From UBA4055 sp964648295 (GTDB taxonomy: Bacteria > UBA4055), in NCBI GenBank assembly GCA_964648295.1, contig CAZYNH010000019.1:1-35654 (forward strand): DNA of 35,654 nucleotides, read 5' to 3'. The position numbers were made by a program, and so were the translations under genes. The notes under the pieces were generated by a model, which was given only the letters and a program-made list of their open reading frames with translations, did not search any database and was not told where the DNA came from. Positions 10,801 through 20,108 of this stretch are shown here, piece by piece (position 1 is the first letter of the stretch; every line of letters begins with the position of its first letter).

Positions 10801-10868
10801 AGTTTATAATGAAACCTGTAACGATATCCGATCTTTCAGTAGCAATAAGCAATTCTTTTAAACTTTAA
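7839..10868 (+). CDS. Hybrid sensor histidine kinase/response regulator (PAS-GAF-GAF-PAS-HisKA-HATPase-REC)
   Basis: This 1009-residue predicted cytoplasmic signalling kinase has no clear membrane segment. Domains in order: PAS (about 22-140, ending DISVRK); two homologous GAF-like domains (about 151-317 and 324-494) that both contain a RGLWKYW-x-DSP motif; a second PAS (about 507-628); HisKA with phospho-acceptor His650 in GGIAHDINN; HATPase_c (about 747-868) with an N-box (NLCTNAIYAM) and G-boxes (DTGCGMS, GEGTGLGLS); and a C-terminal receiver with the acidic pair in VIDDEP and phospho-acceptor Asp942 in LTDQSMPG. No output domain follows the receiver, so a phosphorelay to a partner elsewhere is likely. 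The GTG at 7839 gives the longest frame; ATG at 7863 is an alternative and neither has a strong ribosome-binding site. tldD begins only 25 bp downstream. The signal sensed is unknown. Confidence 0.93.
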   Translation: MSESAVILMTDPQKNMIPEFIQKMIDNSHDVFIISDSEMKIIFSNITATRIFGYGQKELAGKSIQMLMPENRRNNYLYDMESALKGSIVSNIDSGEELFGQRKNGEIFPIELTYLCYSGTGTKYFVSQIRDISVRKDNEDKLNVTSKALKVITESNRILIRSESEKQYLQGICNVISEIGGYSKSLILRLDETGDDMMLIPVAASGPEHFKPETISFSIASVKNSGSPTIISIKDKKTNVCRNIRERGLWKYWKDSPGEMDFDSTISVPILSKDKVTGILRVYSRDPFAFDENEIKLLEELAKDISHGIKVLRERIELETTLLTLKILTETNRLLANEQNEDGYLKKVCDLITGLGHFSKSMLLLTSKSGESETAVKIAAYSGYSEDSIKAHLSNISLTVGKCNPGSPTAIAINGKRIYVCGDIVGRGLWKYWVDSPEKMEFQSTIALPLAIREEIAGVLRVFSDDPFYFTQPRIELLDQLAKDISHGIQFFRTKAAHENAVKALVESEKKYRDLFQSNSDAVLISDVDTGIILDANIKAEEIFFLERDKIIGSHISSLDAMGYTKRLLNLLTSKFEEGKIYSDQFYLKTRPSCGKAVPIQLSASLFNLDGRNVIQCILRDISRLKKEEEEIRNIQKLEALGTLSGGIAHDINNILSPIIGFTQLALLETDNKEKQMSCLNEVITAANRAKDLAQQILTYCRKSETDKYPHRIHNVIKEVLKLITVSLPPVIKLETVIDENCEPIVCDPVQIYQVVINLCTNAIYAMKDKGGILKVCLVRKGSPEIKSDDLEKTDLKKYICIIVSDTGCGMSKTILNRVYEPYFTTKPKGEGTGLGLSVVLGIVKEHDGEIYTRTYPNEGTYFKISFPTVEKPVEEKHEQVKTANEGKKKNVLVIDDEPQITSMLLFMLNELGYSAEAFTDPVKAVNSFLSDPHKFDLILTDQSMPGMQGTELAEKALAARPDIPVILNTGYSPLVSKKEAKKMGIKQFIMKPVTISDLSVAISNSFKL

Positions 10869-10893
10869 TAAACTGACTACGTAAGAGGAAAAA

Positions 10894-12375
10894 ATGGACA
10901 GTAAAACAAGAAACAGGATCAAAAACAGCATTGAAAGCCTTATCAGCAAAAAGGCGGAATATGTTGACGCGAGGCTGGTCACCGAGGACAATTCCGAATC
11001 GGTCGTGCTTTACGACGGCAATCTCGAGGACAACGACACGACCTTCGAGAACGGGATCGGGGTCAGGACGCTTTATAAAGGCGCGTGGGGCTTTGCGGCT
11101 ACAAGCGACCTTTCAAAGATCAGCGAATGCTTTGAACTCTCGCTGAAGAACGCTAAAACCGCATCGGAACTGGTGAATGTGGCCATAACGATGGGGAAAA
11201 AACAGAAAGGTTTCACAGCGAGCTATGAGTCTCCCGCGAAAAAAGATCCTTTCAAGGTCAGCCTTAAAGACAAGATCGGACTGTTAAAAGAGATCGATGC
11301 GCATTTAAAGGAAAAGTGGGTGTTTAAAAGATACATATCGGCCACATTCCAGAAAAAGAACCAGATATTTTTCAACAGCGAAGGAACGGAGATAGAAAGA
11401 AAGCTGACCGATATTTTCGCGACGATGGCTGTTATGGGGCTTGATAATGAAGGCCGCATGCAGAGAAGGAGCCATGAGCTTTTTACGAAAGGCGACGGAA
11501 CGAGAGGATGGGAAATGCTTGTCGACCCCGAGCTTTTCAGTTCTCATGCCGACAGGATCAAAGGAGAGCTTGCCGAGCTTCTTAAGGCTGAAAGCCTTAC
11601 GCACGGCAAAAGATCGGTCATTCTGCTGCCGGGACAGGGCTGGCTCCAGGTGCACGAGACGATCGGCCACCCGCTTGAACTGGACAGGATTCTCGGTTAC
11701 GAACTATCTTACGCGGGCGGATCTTTCGTCACTCTAGATTCTTTCGGCAAGCTCAAATACGGCTCCGACAAGCTCAGCGTGAGCGCCTTCGGCGGATTTC
11801 CCAATTCGCCCGGCTCTTTCGGATATGACGACGACGGAAGCCCGGAAAGAGATTATCTGCTGATAGATAAAGGCGTCCTCGTCAACTGCCTGACCTCGAG
11901 GGCGATGATAAACGAGGCGAACGAAAGAGCGGGCAGAAAGATATTTTCCGAAAGCGGCGGAGCCTCAAGGTCAACAGCTTTCTACAGAGCGCCGATCGAC
12001 AGAATGACAAATGTTAACATCCTGCCCGGCAAAGACGGGAAGCTCAAAGACATCATAGCCTCGACAGAGAACGGGATCATCGTGGACAACCCGACCTCGT
12101 GGTCAATAGGCTCGAACAGAGAGCATTTCCACTTCGGCTGCGAGATAGCCTGGGAGGTAAAGAACGGAAAGAAAACGAGAGTTCTTAAAAACCCGACCTA
12201 TCAGGGCCACACGATCGAGTTCTACAATTCGCTTACCGCGGTCGGCGACAAGTCAACATGGGTGGTCGGTCAGGTGGATTCCTGCGGAAAAGGCGAACCG
12301 AACCAGGTGATGGAGCTCGGACACGGCGTTCCCGTACTCAAATTCGACAATGTATTAACAGGCGAGAGGAAATAA
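10894..12375 (+). CDS. tldD: TldD-type metallopeptidase subunit
   Basis: This 493-residue protein is the catalytic subunit of the TldD/TldE (PmbA) heterodimeric zinc peptidase, which unfolds and degrades small or unfolded peptides and matures some modified peptides. The metal-binding HExxxH motif is visible as HETIGH (His254, Glu255, His259), and the conserved C-terminal Cys464 lies in VDSCGKGEPNQ. Length matches the family. AGAGGA precedes the ATG at a good distance. The next gene starts two bases after this stop, so the pair is clearly co-transcribed, as is usual for the two subunits. Codon use is more GC-rich than in the flanking kinase and secreted proteins. It is probably cytoplasmic. 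Confidence 0.93.
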   Translation: MDSKTRNRIKNSIESLISKKAEYVDARLVTEDNSESVVLYDGNLEDNDTTFENGIGVRTLYKGAWGFAATSDLSKISECFELSLKNAKTASELVNVAITMGKKQKGFTASYESPAKKDPFKVSLKDKIGLLKEIDAHLKEKWVFKRYISATFQKKNQIFFNSEGTEIERKLTDIFATMAVMGLDNEGRMQRRSHELFTKGDGTRGWEMLVDPELFSSHADRIKGELAELLKAESLTHGKRSVILLPGQGWLQVHETIGHPLELDRILGYELSYAGGSFVTLDSFGKLKYGSDKLSVSAFGGFPNSPGSFGYDDDGSPERDYLLIDKGVLVNCLTSRAMINEANERAGRKIFSESGGASRSTAFYRAPIDRMTNVNILPGKDGKLKDIIASTENGIIVDNPTSWSIGSNREHFHFGCEIAWEVKNGKKTRVLKNPTYQGHTIEFYNSLTAVGDKSTWVVGQVDSCGKGEPNQVMELGHGVPVLKFDNVLTGERK

Positions 12376-12377
12376 AA

Positions 12378-13751
12378 ATGATATCAGATAAAATAAAGAA
12401 GATATTCCAGGCGGCCAGAAAAGAAGCACTCAAACAGAAAGTCCGCGCAAACTTTTCGTATCATTCGGAAAAAAGCCACCTGATGCGTATCGGCAACAAT
12501 TCAGTATCTCTGAACACATCCGAAAATCTCACAAGGCTGGATATAAGCGTAACGATCGGCAAAAAGCAGGGTTCCCACACCCAGATGGGCGAGGTTGTTT
12601 CCGAAAAATATGTGCTCGATGCGCTCAATATCGCCATAGACAAGACGAGAAATTCGATCGAATTGTGTTTTACGCCTCTTAAGGATGTTGTCGAGGAGAA
12701 TTTTATCCAGAAAGATCAGTACGATAAAAAATTGGAGAATTTAGACCCTGAATTCAAGATGGAAGCCTATAAGGAGATAATAGAGGCCGTAGGTACGCAT
12801 TATAATTTTTCCGGATCGTGGTCGAGCGGCAGCACAGAGCATTTCTTAATGACGACCGAGAACGAAAATTCCGCGTATCATATCGTAACCGACCAGAATT
12901 TCAGCATAGTTCTAAAACATCCCGTCAAAAAATGGGAGATCATTTCTACTCAGACAGGCTGGAAAAAGTCGGATTTTAAAGCCTCGAAGACCATTAAGGA
13001 ATTTCAGAAACTTCTGCCGGTTTACGAAAAGAACAAAGGTTTTAAAGTCAAACCCGGAAAATACACTGTCGTTCTGGGTTCGGCCGGCGTGGCTGAGATA
13101 ATGGAAATGGCCCTCTGGACAGGTTTCTACGGAAGGACTTATGAGGAAAAGAGAGGATGGACATCCAAGAACAAAGCCGGCGACAAGATATTGGGCGGCA
13201 ACATAAGTATAATTGATGACCCGGAAAACCCCGACACTTTCAGATTCGGATTCGACTTCAGCGGCAAAAAGAGGAAAAAATTCGTTCTCTGTGAAAAAGG
13301 AAAGCTGAAGAATATCATGTATGATTCCCATACCGCGGCGATGTACAAAAAGAAACCTACTGGACATAATGTGGGCGGAACAGGCATCACCGTGGCAACG
13401 GGTAACGGAGAAAAAGACCTTCTCAAAGCCGTTAAAAACCTGGGAACAGTGCTTTATATTCCGGCAGTCCACTATATAAACCTGCCCAACCAGAGCAAAG
13501 GCATATTCACAGGCAGTTCAAGGTTCAACGCCGTGCTGATCAAAGACGGAAAGATCGTTAGCCCTATCTTTTCATCAAGAATAACGGACAGCTTCCAAAA
13601 TGTTTTCGGAAATGTAAGCATAATTTCGAAAGAGGCAGTATCCGTGAACGGTTCGAACACCTACGGAAGAAGAAGCCCCGTGGCCGCGTGCGTTCCTTCA
13701 TATATGGTATGCGAAAAAGTCAAAATAACGGACTGCGCGGATTCGTTCTAG
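12378..13751 (+). CDS. pmbA: TldE/PmbA-like partner subunit
   Basis: This 457-residue protein of the TldD/PmbA family lies directly downstream of tldD. It shares the overall fold-type sequence (N-terminal NLTRLDISVTIGKKQGS region, C-terminal SPVAACVPSYMV end) but lacks HExxxH, as expected for the non-catalytic TldE/PmbA subunit. I chose ATG at 12378 because AGAGGA in the tldD end precedes it and the family N-terminus starts here; a longer frame from 12258 only overlaps tldD. It would form the heterodimer with the upstream product. A hairpin terminator follows at 13781. Confidence 0.85.
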   Translation: MISDKIKKIFQAARKEALKQKVRANFSYHSEKSHLMRIGNNSVSLNTSENLTRLDISVTIGKKQGSHTQMGEVVSEKYVLDALNIAIDKTRNSIELCFTPLKDVVEENFIQKDQYDKKLENLDPEFKMEAYKEIIEAVGTHYNFSGSWSSGSTEHFLMTTENENSAYHIVTDQNFSIVLKHPVKKWEIISTQTGWKKSDFKASKTIKEFQKLLPVYEKNKGFKVKPGKYTVVLGSAGVAEIMEMALWTGFYGRTYEEKRGWTSKNKAGDKILGGNISIIDDPENPDTFRFGFDFSGKKRKKFVLCEKGKLKNIMYDSHTAAMYKKKPTGHNVGGTGITVATGNGEKDLLKAVKNLGTVLYIPAVHYINLPNQSKGIFTGSSRFNAVLIKDGKIVSPIFSSRITDSFQNVFGNVSIISKEAVSVNGSNTYGRRSPVAACVPSYMVCEKVKITDCADSF

Positions 13752-13780
13752 GCTTTATTAAACACAGTTCAAATACAAAC

Positions 13781-13805
13781 AGGGCGGAGATTTTCCGCCC
13801 TTTAT
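13781..13805. terminator. Bidirectional terminator between pmbA and leuS
   Basis: An 8-bp stem AGGGCGGA / TCCGCCCT with a 5-nt loop lies between the convergent ends of the pmbA-like gene (stop at 13751) and leuS (stop at 13807). T-rich sequence flanks it on the plus strand (TTTATTTT) and, more weakly, on the minus strand (GTTTGTATTT), so it can serve both transcripts. Confidence 0.85.
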
Positions 13806-13806
13806 T

Positions 13807-16266
13807 TTACTTCACAACGAGATTGACCATTTTTCCGGTCTTGGAATTAATTAGTATCGTCTTAACGATCTGCTTACCTTCGGTAAACTGCTTAGTTCTT
13901 TCGTCACCTGAAACGATCTCCTTAACTTTTTCGTCGTCAAGATCGGCGGGTGCGGTTATGTTGGACCTTACTTTCCCGTTGACCTGAACGGTAATGACCT
14001 GAGTGTTTTTTACAAGCGCCGACTCATCATAGTCAGGCCATGCCTGAGAAAATACGGACGGCGTTCCGCCCAAGATCCCCCACATTTCCTCTGATGTGTG
14101 CGGAGCGAAAGGCGCGAGAAGTATTACGAACTTCTTAATAACTTCGTTATAGAAAGCTCCGTTGAACCTTTTCTCATCCTTTTTATATTCCCCAAGTTCG
14201 TTGAAAAGCTCCATCAGCCTGGCGATCGCAGTGTTGAAATAAAAATCATCGAGATTTTTGGTAACTTCCATTATTGTATAATTAAGCCTGTAATTAAGCT
14301 CGGCATCCGTCTTTCTTTCGCCTTCCGCTGACAATCCCTCCTCTTTAACTATCCTGTAGACCCTGTTTAAAAATCTGTCCACTCCCGCTATACCGTCGTC
14401 CGACCAATCTCCACCGTCCCTGAAATTGGTCATGAACATTATATAGAGCCTGAACACATCGGTACCGTACTGACCGACGAACTCGTCAGGCGAGACCACA
14501 TTCCCTTTGGTCTTTGACATCTTCGCCCCGTCTTTGGTTATCATCCCCTGATGAACGACCTTATAGAACGGTTCGTCGAAAGTAAGATATCCGAGATCAT
14601 TTAAAGCCTTTGTAACGAACCTGGAATATATCATGTGGCCGTTCACATGCTCGGTGCCGCCGATGTAGGAATCAACAGGCATCCATTTGGAGAGCTGGGC
14701 TTTGTCGAAAGGCTTTTCTGTGAGCTTTGTGTTAACAAATCTTAAAAAATACCAGCTCGAGCAGACGAAAGTATCCATAGTCTCAGGGTCTCTTTTCGCG
14801 CTCTTTCCGCATTTGGGGCAGACTGTATTAATGTATGAGTCCAGAAGCGACAAAGGAGCTTTCCCTCTCGGCTTGATATCAATATCTTTGTCGAGAGGCA
14901 GAAGTACCGGAAGGTCTTCTTCAGGCACGGGAACGGTCCCGCAGTCGTCGCAGTAAATTATCGGTATAGGCACGCCCCAGTATCTCTGCCTCGAGACCGA
15001 CCAGTCGCGGAGTTTATAGGTAACATGGCTTCTTCCCAGACCTTCGCGCTCAAGTTTGGCGGTCACTGCCTTAATTCCTTCATTTGATCTCATGCCCGAG
15101 AACTCCGCTGAAGAGGTCATCACTCCTTCCTCTGTATAGGCCTCGGTCATCGTGTCGGCCGCGAGCTCTTTTCCTTCCGGATTTATCACTACCCTGATGG
15201 GTATATTGAATTTTTTCGCGAACTCGAAATCCCTCGTGTCGTGCGCCGGGACCGCCATAACCGCTCCTGTCCCGTATGAAATGAGCACATAATCCGATAT
15301 CCAGACCGGCACCTTATCGCCGTTGACCGGATTAATGGCATAAGCACCCGTCCAAACGCCCGTTTTCTCTTTAACCGTGGACTGCCTGTCGATATCCGAC
15401 AATGATTTTATTGATTCAAGATAGTCTTCCATCGCTTTTTTCTGTCCGGACGTTGTGATCTTCTGAACCAGCGTATTTTCCGGAGCGAGCGTGCAGTATG
15501 TCACCCCGTAAAGCGTGTCCGGTCTTGTGGTGAATATTTCAAAGCTGAGATCGGAATCCGCTATATTAAATTTGACAACCGCCCCCTCCGACCTGCCTAT
15601 CCAGTTCGTCTGCATAGTCCTCGTCTTTTCGGGATAGTCTGTTTTGTCAAGATCTTTCAATAACCTTTCCGCATAAGCGGTAGTCTTGAAATACCAGCTT
15701 TTTAAGGGTTTTCTCTCTATCGGGGTGTCGCATCTTTCGTGCGTTCCGTCGGCATAGACCTCGGAATTTGCAACTACTGTAGAGCATTTAGGACAGTAAT
15801 TGACAATCCCGTCGGACTGATAAGCAAGTCCGTTCTTATATAATGTAATAAAGAGCCACTGTGTCCACCTGTAATAATCAGGTTCGGAGGTCGCGAGATA
15901 GTGTTCCCAGTCGTACATTCCCCCGATGCCTTTATACTGCTCGGTAAATTTCTCGATATTTATTTTTGTGGCTTCTGCCGGATGAATGTTATTCTTGAGA
16001 GAATAATTTTCCGTGGGAAGGCCGAAAGAATCGTAACCAATGGGAGAAAGAACATTCCATCCGCGCATTTTTTTGAACCGGGCGTGAGCATCCGGGGGAC
16101 CGTAACAGAACCAGTGCCCCATGTGAAGCCTGTCTCCCGACGGATAGGGGAACATACAGAGCGTATAGTATTTCGGCTTGTCAGCCTCCATATCTATTGT
16201 ATTAACTCTGTTATCTTCCCAGTATTTTCTCCACTTTTTCTCTATTTCCCTGAATGGATAAGCCAT
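13807..16266 (-). CDS. leuS: Leucyl-tRNA synthetase
   Basis: This 819-residue class I aminoacyl-tRNA synthetase attaches leucine to tRNA-Leu in the cytoplasm. The HIGH signature is HMGH at residues 48-51 (within PYPSGDRLHMGH), and KMSKS is KMSKT at 582-586 followed by KGN. The CP1 editing domain is present (GTGAVMAVPAHDTRDFEF), as is the RDWSVSRQRYWG segment typical of bacterial LeuRS. Zinc-type CPKC pairs are visible (NYCPKCS, VCPKCGKSA). Length is normal. The ATG at 16266 is preceded by GGAGCGGAAA. It is monocistronic, flanked by terminators on both sides. Confidence 0.97.
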   Translation of the reverse strand: MAYPFREIEKKWRKYWEDNRVNTIDMEADKPKYYTLCMFPYPSGDRLHMGHWFCYGPPDAHARFKKMRGWNVLSPIGYDSFGLPTENYSLKNNIHPAEATKINIEKFTEQYKGIGGMYDWEHYLATSEPDYYRWTQWLFITLYKNGLAYQSDGIVNYCPKCSTVVANSEVYADGTHERCDTPIERKPLKSWYFKTTAYAERLLKDLDKTDYPEKTRTMQTNWIGRSEGAVVKFNIADSDLSFEIFTTRPDTLYGVTYCTLAPENTLVQKITTSGQKKAMEDYLESIKSLSDIDRQSTVKEKTGVWTGAYAINPVNGDKVPVWISDYVLISYGTGAVMAVPAHDTRDFEFAKKFNIPIRVVINPEGKELAADTMTEAYTEEGVMTSSAEFSGMRSNEGIKAVTAKLEREGLGRSHVTYKLRDWSVSRQRYWGVPIPIIYCDDCGTVPVPEEDLPVLLPLDKDIDIKPRGKAPLSLLDSYINTVCPKCGKSAKRDPETMDTFVCSSWYFLRFVNTKLTEKPFDKAQLSKWMPVDSYIGGTEHVNGHMIYSRFVTKALNDLGYLTFDEPFYKVVHQGMITKDGAKMSKTKGNVVSPDEFVGQYGTDVFRLYIMFMTNFRDGGDWSDDGIAGVDRFLNRVYRIVKEEGLSAEGERKTDAELNYRLNYTIMEVTKNLDDFYFNTAIARLMELFNELGEYKKDEKRFNGAFYNEVIKKFVILLAPFAPHTSEEMWGILGGTPSVFSQAWPDYDESALVKNTQVITVQVNGKVRSNITAPADLDDEKVKEIVSGDERTKQFTEGKQIVKTILINSKTGKMVNLVVK

Positions 16267-16349
16267 TTTCCGCTCCGTTTTTTACTTCCTTCTTTCAAGC
16301 CGTTAAAAATAATGAAATTTCATTTCATAGTAAAGCATTTAATAAATAA

Positions 16350-16377
16350 AAAAGTCCGGAACTTGTCCGGACTTTTT
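16350..16377 (-). terminator. Terminator downstream of the 16403-19975 gene
   Basis: A 9-bp stem AAAGTCCGG / CCGGACTTT with a short loop and a T-run on the minus strand lies about 25 bp past the stop of the secreted-protein gene at 16403 and upstream of leuS. The same GTCCGG/CCGGAC core is used in the terminator of the paralogous gene at 20059-20088, which suggests that the terminator was duplicated together with the gene. Confidence 0.88.
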
Positions 16378-16402
16378 TAAAGGAAAAGTTCAGCTTAGCA
16401 AA

Positions 16403-19400
16403 TTATTTGATAAGCATCATTTTCTTGGTAATGTTCACATTTCCGGCTTTGAGCGTGTAGTAATAAACACCGCTGACAAGCTTGGAAGCGTCGAAAGTTA
16501 CTACATGAGATCCGCGAACCATATTTCCGTTCGCCAGATTTGCCACCTCTCTTCCCATCACATCGTAAACCACTAGAGAAACTTTCGAATCTGTTTCAAG
16601 ACTGAAGTTAATTGTAGTCGCCGGGTTGAACGGGTTAGGATAGTTCTGGTGAAGTTCGGTCGCGAAAGGAATATCAGATTCATCCTCTATCCCGCTATAC
16701 TGTCCGTCAAGTATAGCTCTGAAGTGCCAGTTGTCGTCAGGCTGAAGTGTCCATGTGTGTGAACTGGTTACTGGATTCCATGCTCCTGAATATGATCTTC
16801 CGAAAGCCGTGGTTCCTGTTTCATCAGCGGATTCCATGGTCATAAAGACTGATCCGTAAGGTGAGGACACTCCGACCCAGAAATCTCCGGAAACGGTCAG
16901 ATCATAAGATCTCATATCAACCTTTGTCATAGCCGATGTATTGGACGACGATGCCTCAGATACTGCATCAAACGGCGCAACAAGCTCAGTTCCCGGGAGT
17001 CCTGCTTCGTCATCCCATACATGAACTCTCATTGTTGCCGATGTGTGAGATGCGTCAGCATAATTCCTGAAAAGGATATAGGCCAGTTTACCGGTCATAA
17101 CGAGCTTGGATTCGTCACTTCCGGGAACGGTTACCCTTACAGCTCTTGCCGCATTGTCTTTTACCTCCATATAGTAGCTGACAATTCCCGAGTCATAGAT
17201 CATGTGGTCGCCGGCTACATACCTGTACACCTTAGATGTTGCCTCGTTCAGCTGAGGTGAAGCGTCCTGAGCGAATATGCTGTATTCAACAAGCGATCCG
17301 GGAGCCTGCTCCGGAATTACGAATTCGTAGAAGTCGCCGGTCGTATTGGTTGCGGAAACAGCTGTTTGAGGTACTCCGTCAACAGAATAATTAACCTCAA
17401 CGATATTCAAACCTGAGAAATCACTTATTTCTACAGCATCCGTATAATCTCCCACCACTCCTTCATAGAATAATGGTGCGTAAGGATCGGATATAATGGT
17501 TGGTGAACCCCAGTCAACATTGTATGTGGCAATGATCAGATCGTCAATGTACATTCCGTTGACTTCATAAGCACTGTCACCACCAAAATCCCCATCGCTT
17601 TCAAAAAGGAACCTGAAGGTAACATTGTCCCTTCCGGCAAAATAATCCATCGGAACTATTTCCTGATGCCATCCAACATGTTCGCCATCCCATGTGGCCA
17701 GCCTTATCCATGTTGTTCCGCCGTCGGCAGATCCCTCAAAATACATATAATCGAAACCCTCTTCGATGTCGTATTTGCACCAGAAAGAAATTTCAGCTCC
17801 CGGATATGCTGTTAAGTCCAATGGTGTCTTCCACTGAGCAAAGGTAACCTCACCCGGTTTATAATCTCCACCGGGGCTTTCTGTAAGAGCGCGGGTAGCT
17901 GATGTATATTCCCCTTCTTCAACAATAGCCCAGTTTGAAGCTGTGTCACCGCCGAAAATCCAGTTTCCTGCTCCGGATTCAAAATCCTCGACAAAGAGGT
18001 TCTGTCCGTCTCTCCATTTAACAATGAACTTGTCGCTGTAGGAAACATTATCCTCAACATCCCTCATCCCGAAATATACCTGAGCGTCAAGTATCTCTTC
18101 AGTTTCAGCGGGGATCGTTCCCACATAAACATAATCGTGGATCTTGGCAGGATTCATTTCAAAAGGAGTCCATGTAACTCCGTCTTTTGAGTAGAATCCC
18201 GAACATGATGTTATTGCTGACTCATCGCTGAAAGATATCTCAAGGTTCATATCTTCGCCAACATAGACCTGTGTGCCTTTCACATAGTTGAATACAGGAC
18301 CGTCAGTGTCAAGAACGAATTCAATATCGTAGTCAGCTGTAGTAGGAGACGCGATCCCTCCGATATCAACAAGATCGAAATTGATTACACCTGACATAAC
18401 TGCACTTTCTGCGGGTATTGTGGCTGTCCAGACTTCATCTCCGCCTTTTGCTTTTGTAAAGGGAAGCTCGACCGACGGACCGCCGTCAAGTGAGTAATGC
18501 CCTGTCACGGAAAGTACCCCGGACATGTCATTTACTGTAACGGAAAGGTTCATGTCATTGTTAAGGAATGCTCCTACAACAGGATACAGGGCTTCGTTGC
18601 CTACAAGGTCAACAACCGTAGGTCCTTCGTAATCGTAAATAACCTGAATATCGTCAATGAACCACTGATGGCTCCAGTCTCCCATATAGTGGAAGCCGAT
18701 ATATACATCCTGGCCCAAATAGTCGCTGAGAGAAAGATAAACTTTTTCCCAGACATCGCCCTGGTTTGTTTCTCCGAGCGGAGAATGGCCGTCGTATATT
18801 GTTGTCCAGTTGATCATGTCAGTTGAAACCGCGACTTCCTGATATCCGTAGTATCCCAGCCACCATCCGTTGTGCCAGAAAGTCAGGGTTGTCGAGTTGT
18901 CCGCCGGAATGCTGATAAGAGGTGTGATGATCCAGTCATCCTGCTCTCCTTCATCATCCATGTGAGCAGCCGCATATCTGCCTTCGTGAGCTTCAACAGG
19001 ATAAGGAGCCCCGTCATTTTCTATTTTAACAAATCCGGCTCCGACATAGGAAGTTGACCATCCCACTGGCGGGAAATTACCTTCGAATCCCTGAGTATAA
19101 ATTGGATTATCTATTGACCAGCTGAGATTGAAAGGAACAGATGTAGTCTCGTATCCTAAATTGTCTGTAACAAAGAATACAACTTCACCCGTGCTGCCGT
19201 CAGGCTGTGCCGGGACTGTTCCCGTGTACTCGTAGTGATTTGCTTTTGCCGCGGTCAGTTCAAGATTGATCCAGTCAGTTCCGTTAAGTGTGTAAGCTCC
19301 GGTAATTGTGGAGATCGAGCTTTCGTCCGTAACTGAAAGAACTATGTTCGCATCATAGTCCATGAAAGCATCTCCGCCGGCAATACCTCTTACTGAAGGA

Positions 19401-19975
19401 GGATTGATATCCGGTCCGGTATACTGCTCCAGAGCAACATACATCATATACTGATAAGGATCTCTTGGCACCCAAGTTCCCGCAGCCCCGTAAAATCCGT
19501 GACCTGGAGTACCGTCATTAGACAGAATTATCCTGGGATAACCTTTGCCGTCTCCGGGAAGGAAAGGAACATGAACAAGATAAAAATCGTCGTTCAAAAC
19601 TATCGGCGCGGCAGGCTGAACTACTTCATAGCCGACCTTTGTTGTTGTGAACTCTTTTTCCCACAGCAGTGTCACACCGTCTTTTGCATATATCCTGTAG
19701 TGAGATGTAATTCCCGCGTCATAAAGATATGACTGTACGGCTCCGAAATTAACGGGGTAATCAAATCCGAAATCGTTGGCGTTAACAAGCATCGCTCTCT
19801 CATACACTGTACTGTATGTGGCCCATGCAGTGCCGCCGTATGTGTGCCATGTGTAGGCTTTGCTGTCCTGTCCCGGCAGAACAGGGTTGCTGATCTTTTC
19901 GCCGATCGCACCGGTATCGTTGGCGGACAATACCGTCAACAGAAAAGCGAACAGCATCGTAATCAGTTTCTTCAT
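16403..19975 (-). CDS. Secreted multidomain protein with T9SS type A sorting domain (paralogue 1)
   Basis: This is a 1190-residue predicted surface or extracellular beta-rich protein of unknown function. A signal peptide occupies about residues 1-22 (MKKLITMLFAFLLTVLSA). Two MAM/choice-of-anchor J-like domains follow: one beginning with QGFEGNFPPVGW, the other with EDFESGAGNW and resembling the beta domains of immune inhibitor A-type proteins (GGTTWIRLATWDG). Repeated 'YSLDGG/YSKDGVTW' Ig-like segments lie between them. The C-terminal 80 residues are a textbook T9SS sorting domain (NYPNPFNPATTINFSL, then VVYDVMGREV, ending KKMMLIK). No peptidase motif was found. GGAGG precedes the ATG, and a TTGACA hexamer (minus strand, 20020-20025) may be its -35 box, without a clear -10. 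It is paralogous over its full length to the gene at 20109-23666. Confidence 0.9.
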   Translation of the reverse strand: MKKLITMLFAFLLTVLSANDTGAIGEKISNPVLPGQDSKAYTWHTYGGTAWATYSTVYERAMLVNANDFGFDYPVNFGAVQSYLYDAGITSHYRIYAKDGVTLLWEKEFTTTKVGYEVVQPAAPIVLNDDFYLVHVPFLPGDGKGYPRIILSNDGTPGHGFYGAAGTWVPRDPYQYMMYVALEQYTGPDINPPSVRGIAGGDAFMDYDANIVLSVTDESSISTITGAYTLNGTDWINLELTAAKANHYEYTGTVPAQPDGSTGEVVFFVTDNLGYETTSVPFNLSWSIDNPIYTQGFEGNFPPVGWSTSYVGAGFVKIENDGAPYPVEAHEGRYAAAHMDDEGEQDDWIITPLISIPADNSTTLTFWHNGWWLGYYGYQEVAVSTDMINWTTIYDGHSPLGETNQGDVWEKVYLSLSDYLGQDVYIGFHYMGDWSHQWFIDDIQVIYDYEGPTVVDLVGNEALYPVVGAFLNNDMNLSVTVNDMSGVLSVTGHYSLDGGPSVELPFTKAKGGDEVWTATIPAESAVMSGVINFDLVDIGGIASPTTADYDIEFVLDTDGPVFNYVKGTQVYVGEDMNLEISFSDESAITSCSGFYSKDGVTWTPFEMNPAKIHDYVYVGTIPAETEEILDAQVYFGMRDVEDNVSYSDKFIVKWRDGQNLFVEDFESGAGNWIFGGDTASNWAIVEEGEYTSATRALTESPGGDYKPGEVTFAQWKTPLDLTAYPGAEISFWCKYDIEEGFDYMYFEGSADGGTTWIRLATWDGEHVGWHQEIVPMDYFAGRDNVTFRFLFESDGDFGGDSAYEVNGMYIDDLIIATYNVDWGSPTIISDPYAPLFYEGVVGDYTDAVEISDFSGLNIVEVNYSVDGVPQTAVSATNTTGDFYEFVIPEQAPGSLVEYSIFAQDASPQLNEATSKVYRYVAGDHMIYDSGIVSYYMEVKDNAARAVRVTVPGSDESKLVMTGKLAYILFRNYADASHTSATMRVHVWDDEAGLPGTELVAPFDAVSEASSSNTSAMTKVDMRSYDLTVSGDFWVGVSSPYGSVFMTMESADETGTTAFGRSYSGAWNPVTSSHTWTLQPDDNWHFRAILDGQYSGIEDESDIPFATELHQNYPNPFNPATTINFSLETDSKVSLVVYDVMGREVANLANGNMVRGSHVVTFDASKLVSGVYYYTLKAGNVNITKKMMLIK

Positions 19976-20058
19976 TCGAACCTCCTATGTTTGTTTGTGA
20001 CTTGTATGTTTCTAACTGCTGTCAAGTAATTTAGCATTAAAAACACCGGAAGTCAAAT

Positions 20059-20088
20059 AAAAAAAGTCCGGATTTCTCCGGACTCTTT
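20059..20088 (-). terminator. Terminator downstream of the 20109-23666 gene
   Basis: An 8-bp stem AGTCCGGA / TCCGGACT with a TTTC-type loop is followed on the minus strand by a run of T. It lies about 25 bp beyond the stop codon at 20109 and separates the two paralogous secreted-protein genes. Confidence 0.88.
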
Positions 20089-20108
20089 AATGAATATGAA
20101 GCGTGGTC

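Noticed and set aside
12258..12377. N-terminal extension of the pmbA-like gene
   Set aside because: It overlaps the tldD 3' end in another frame. The ATG at 12378 has a ribosome-binding site and matches the family N-terminus.
12912..13472. 186-codon minus-strand ORF inside the pmbA-like gene
   Set aside because: It is antisense to a well-supported coding region and has no recognisable domain; the open frame is a shadow of codon bias.
16312..16323. ATGAAATTTCAT palindrome upstream of leuS
   Set aside because: It is a short AT-rich palindrome that can occur by chance. No second site or promoter context supports an operator or a T-box leader; no T-box-like structure was seen.
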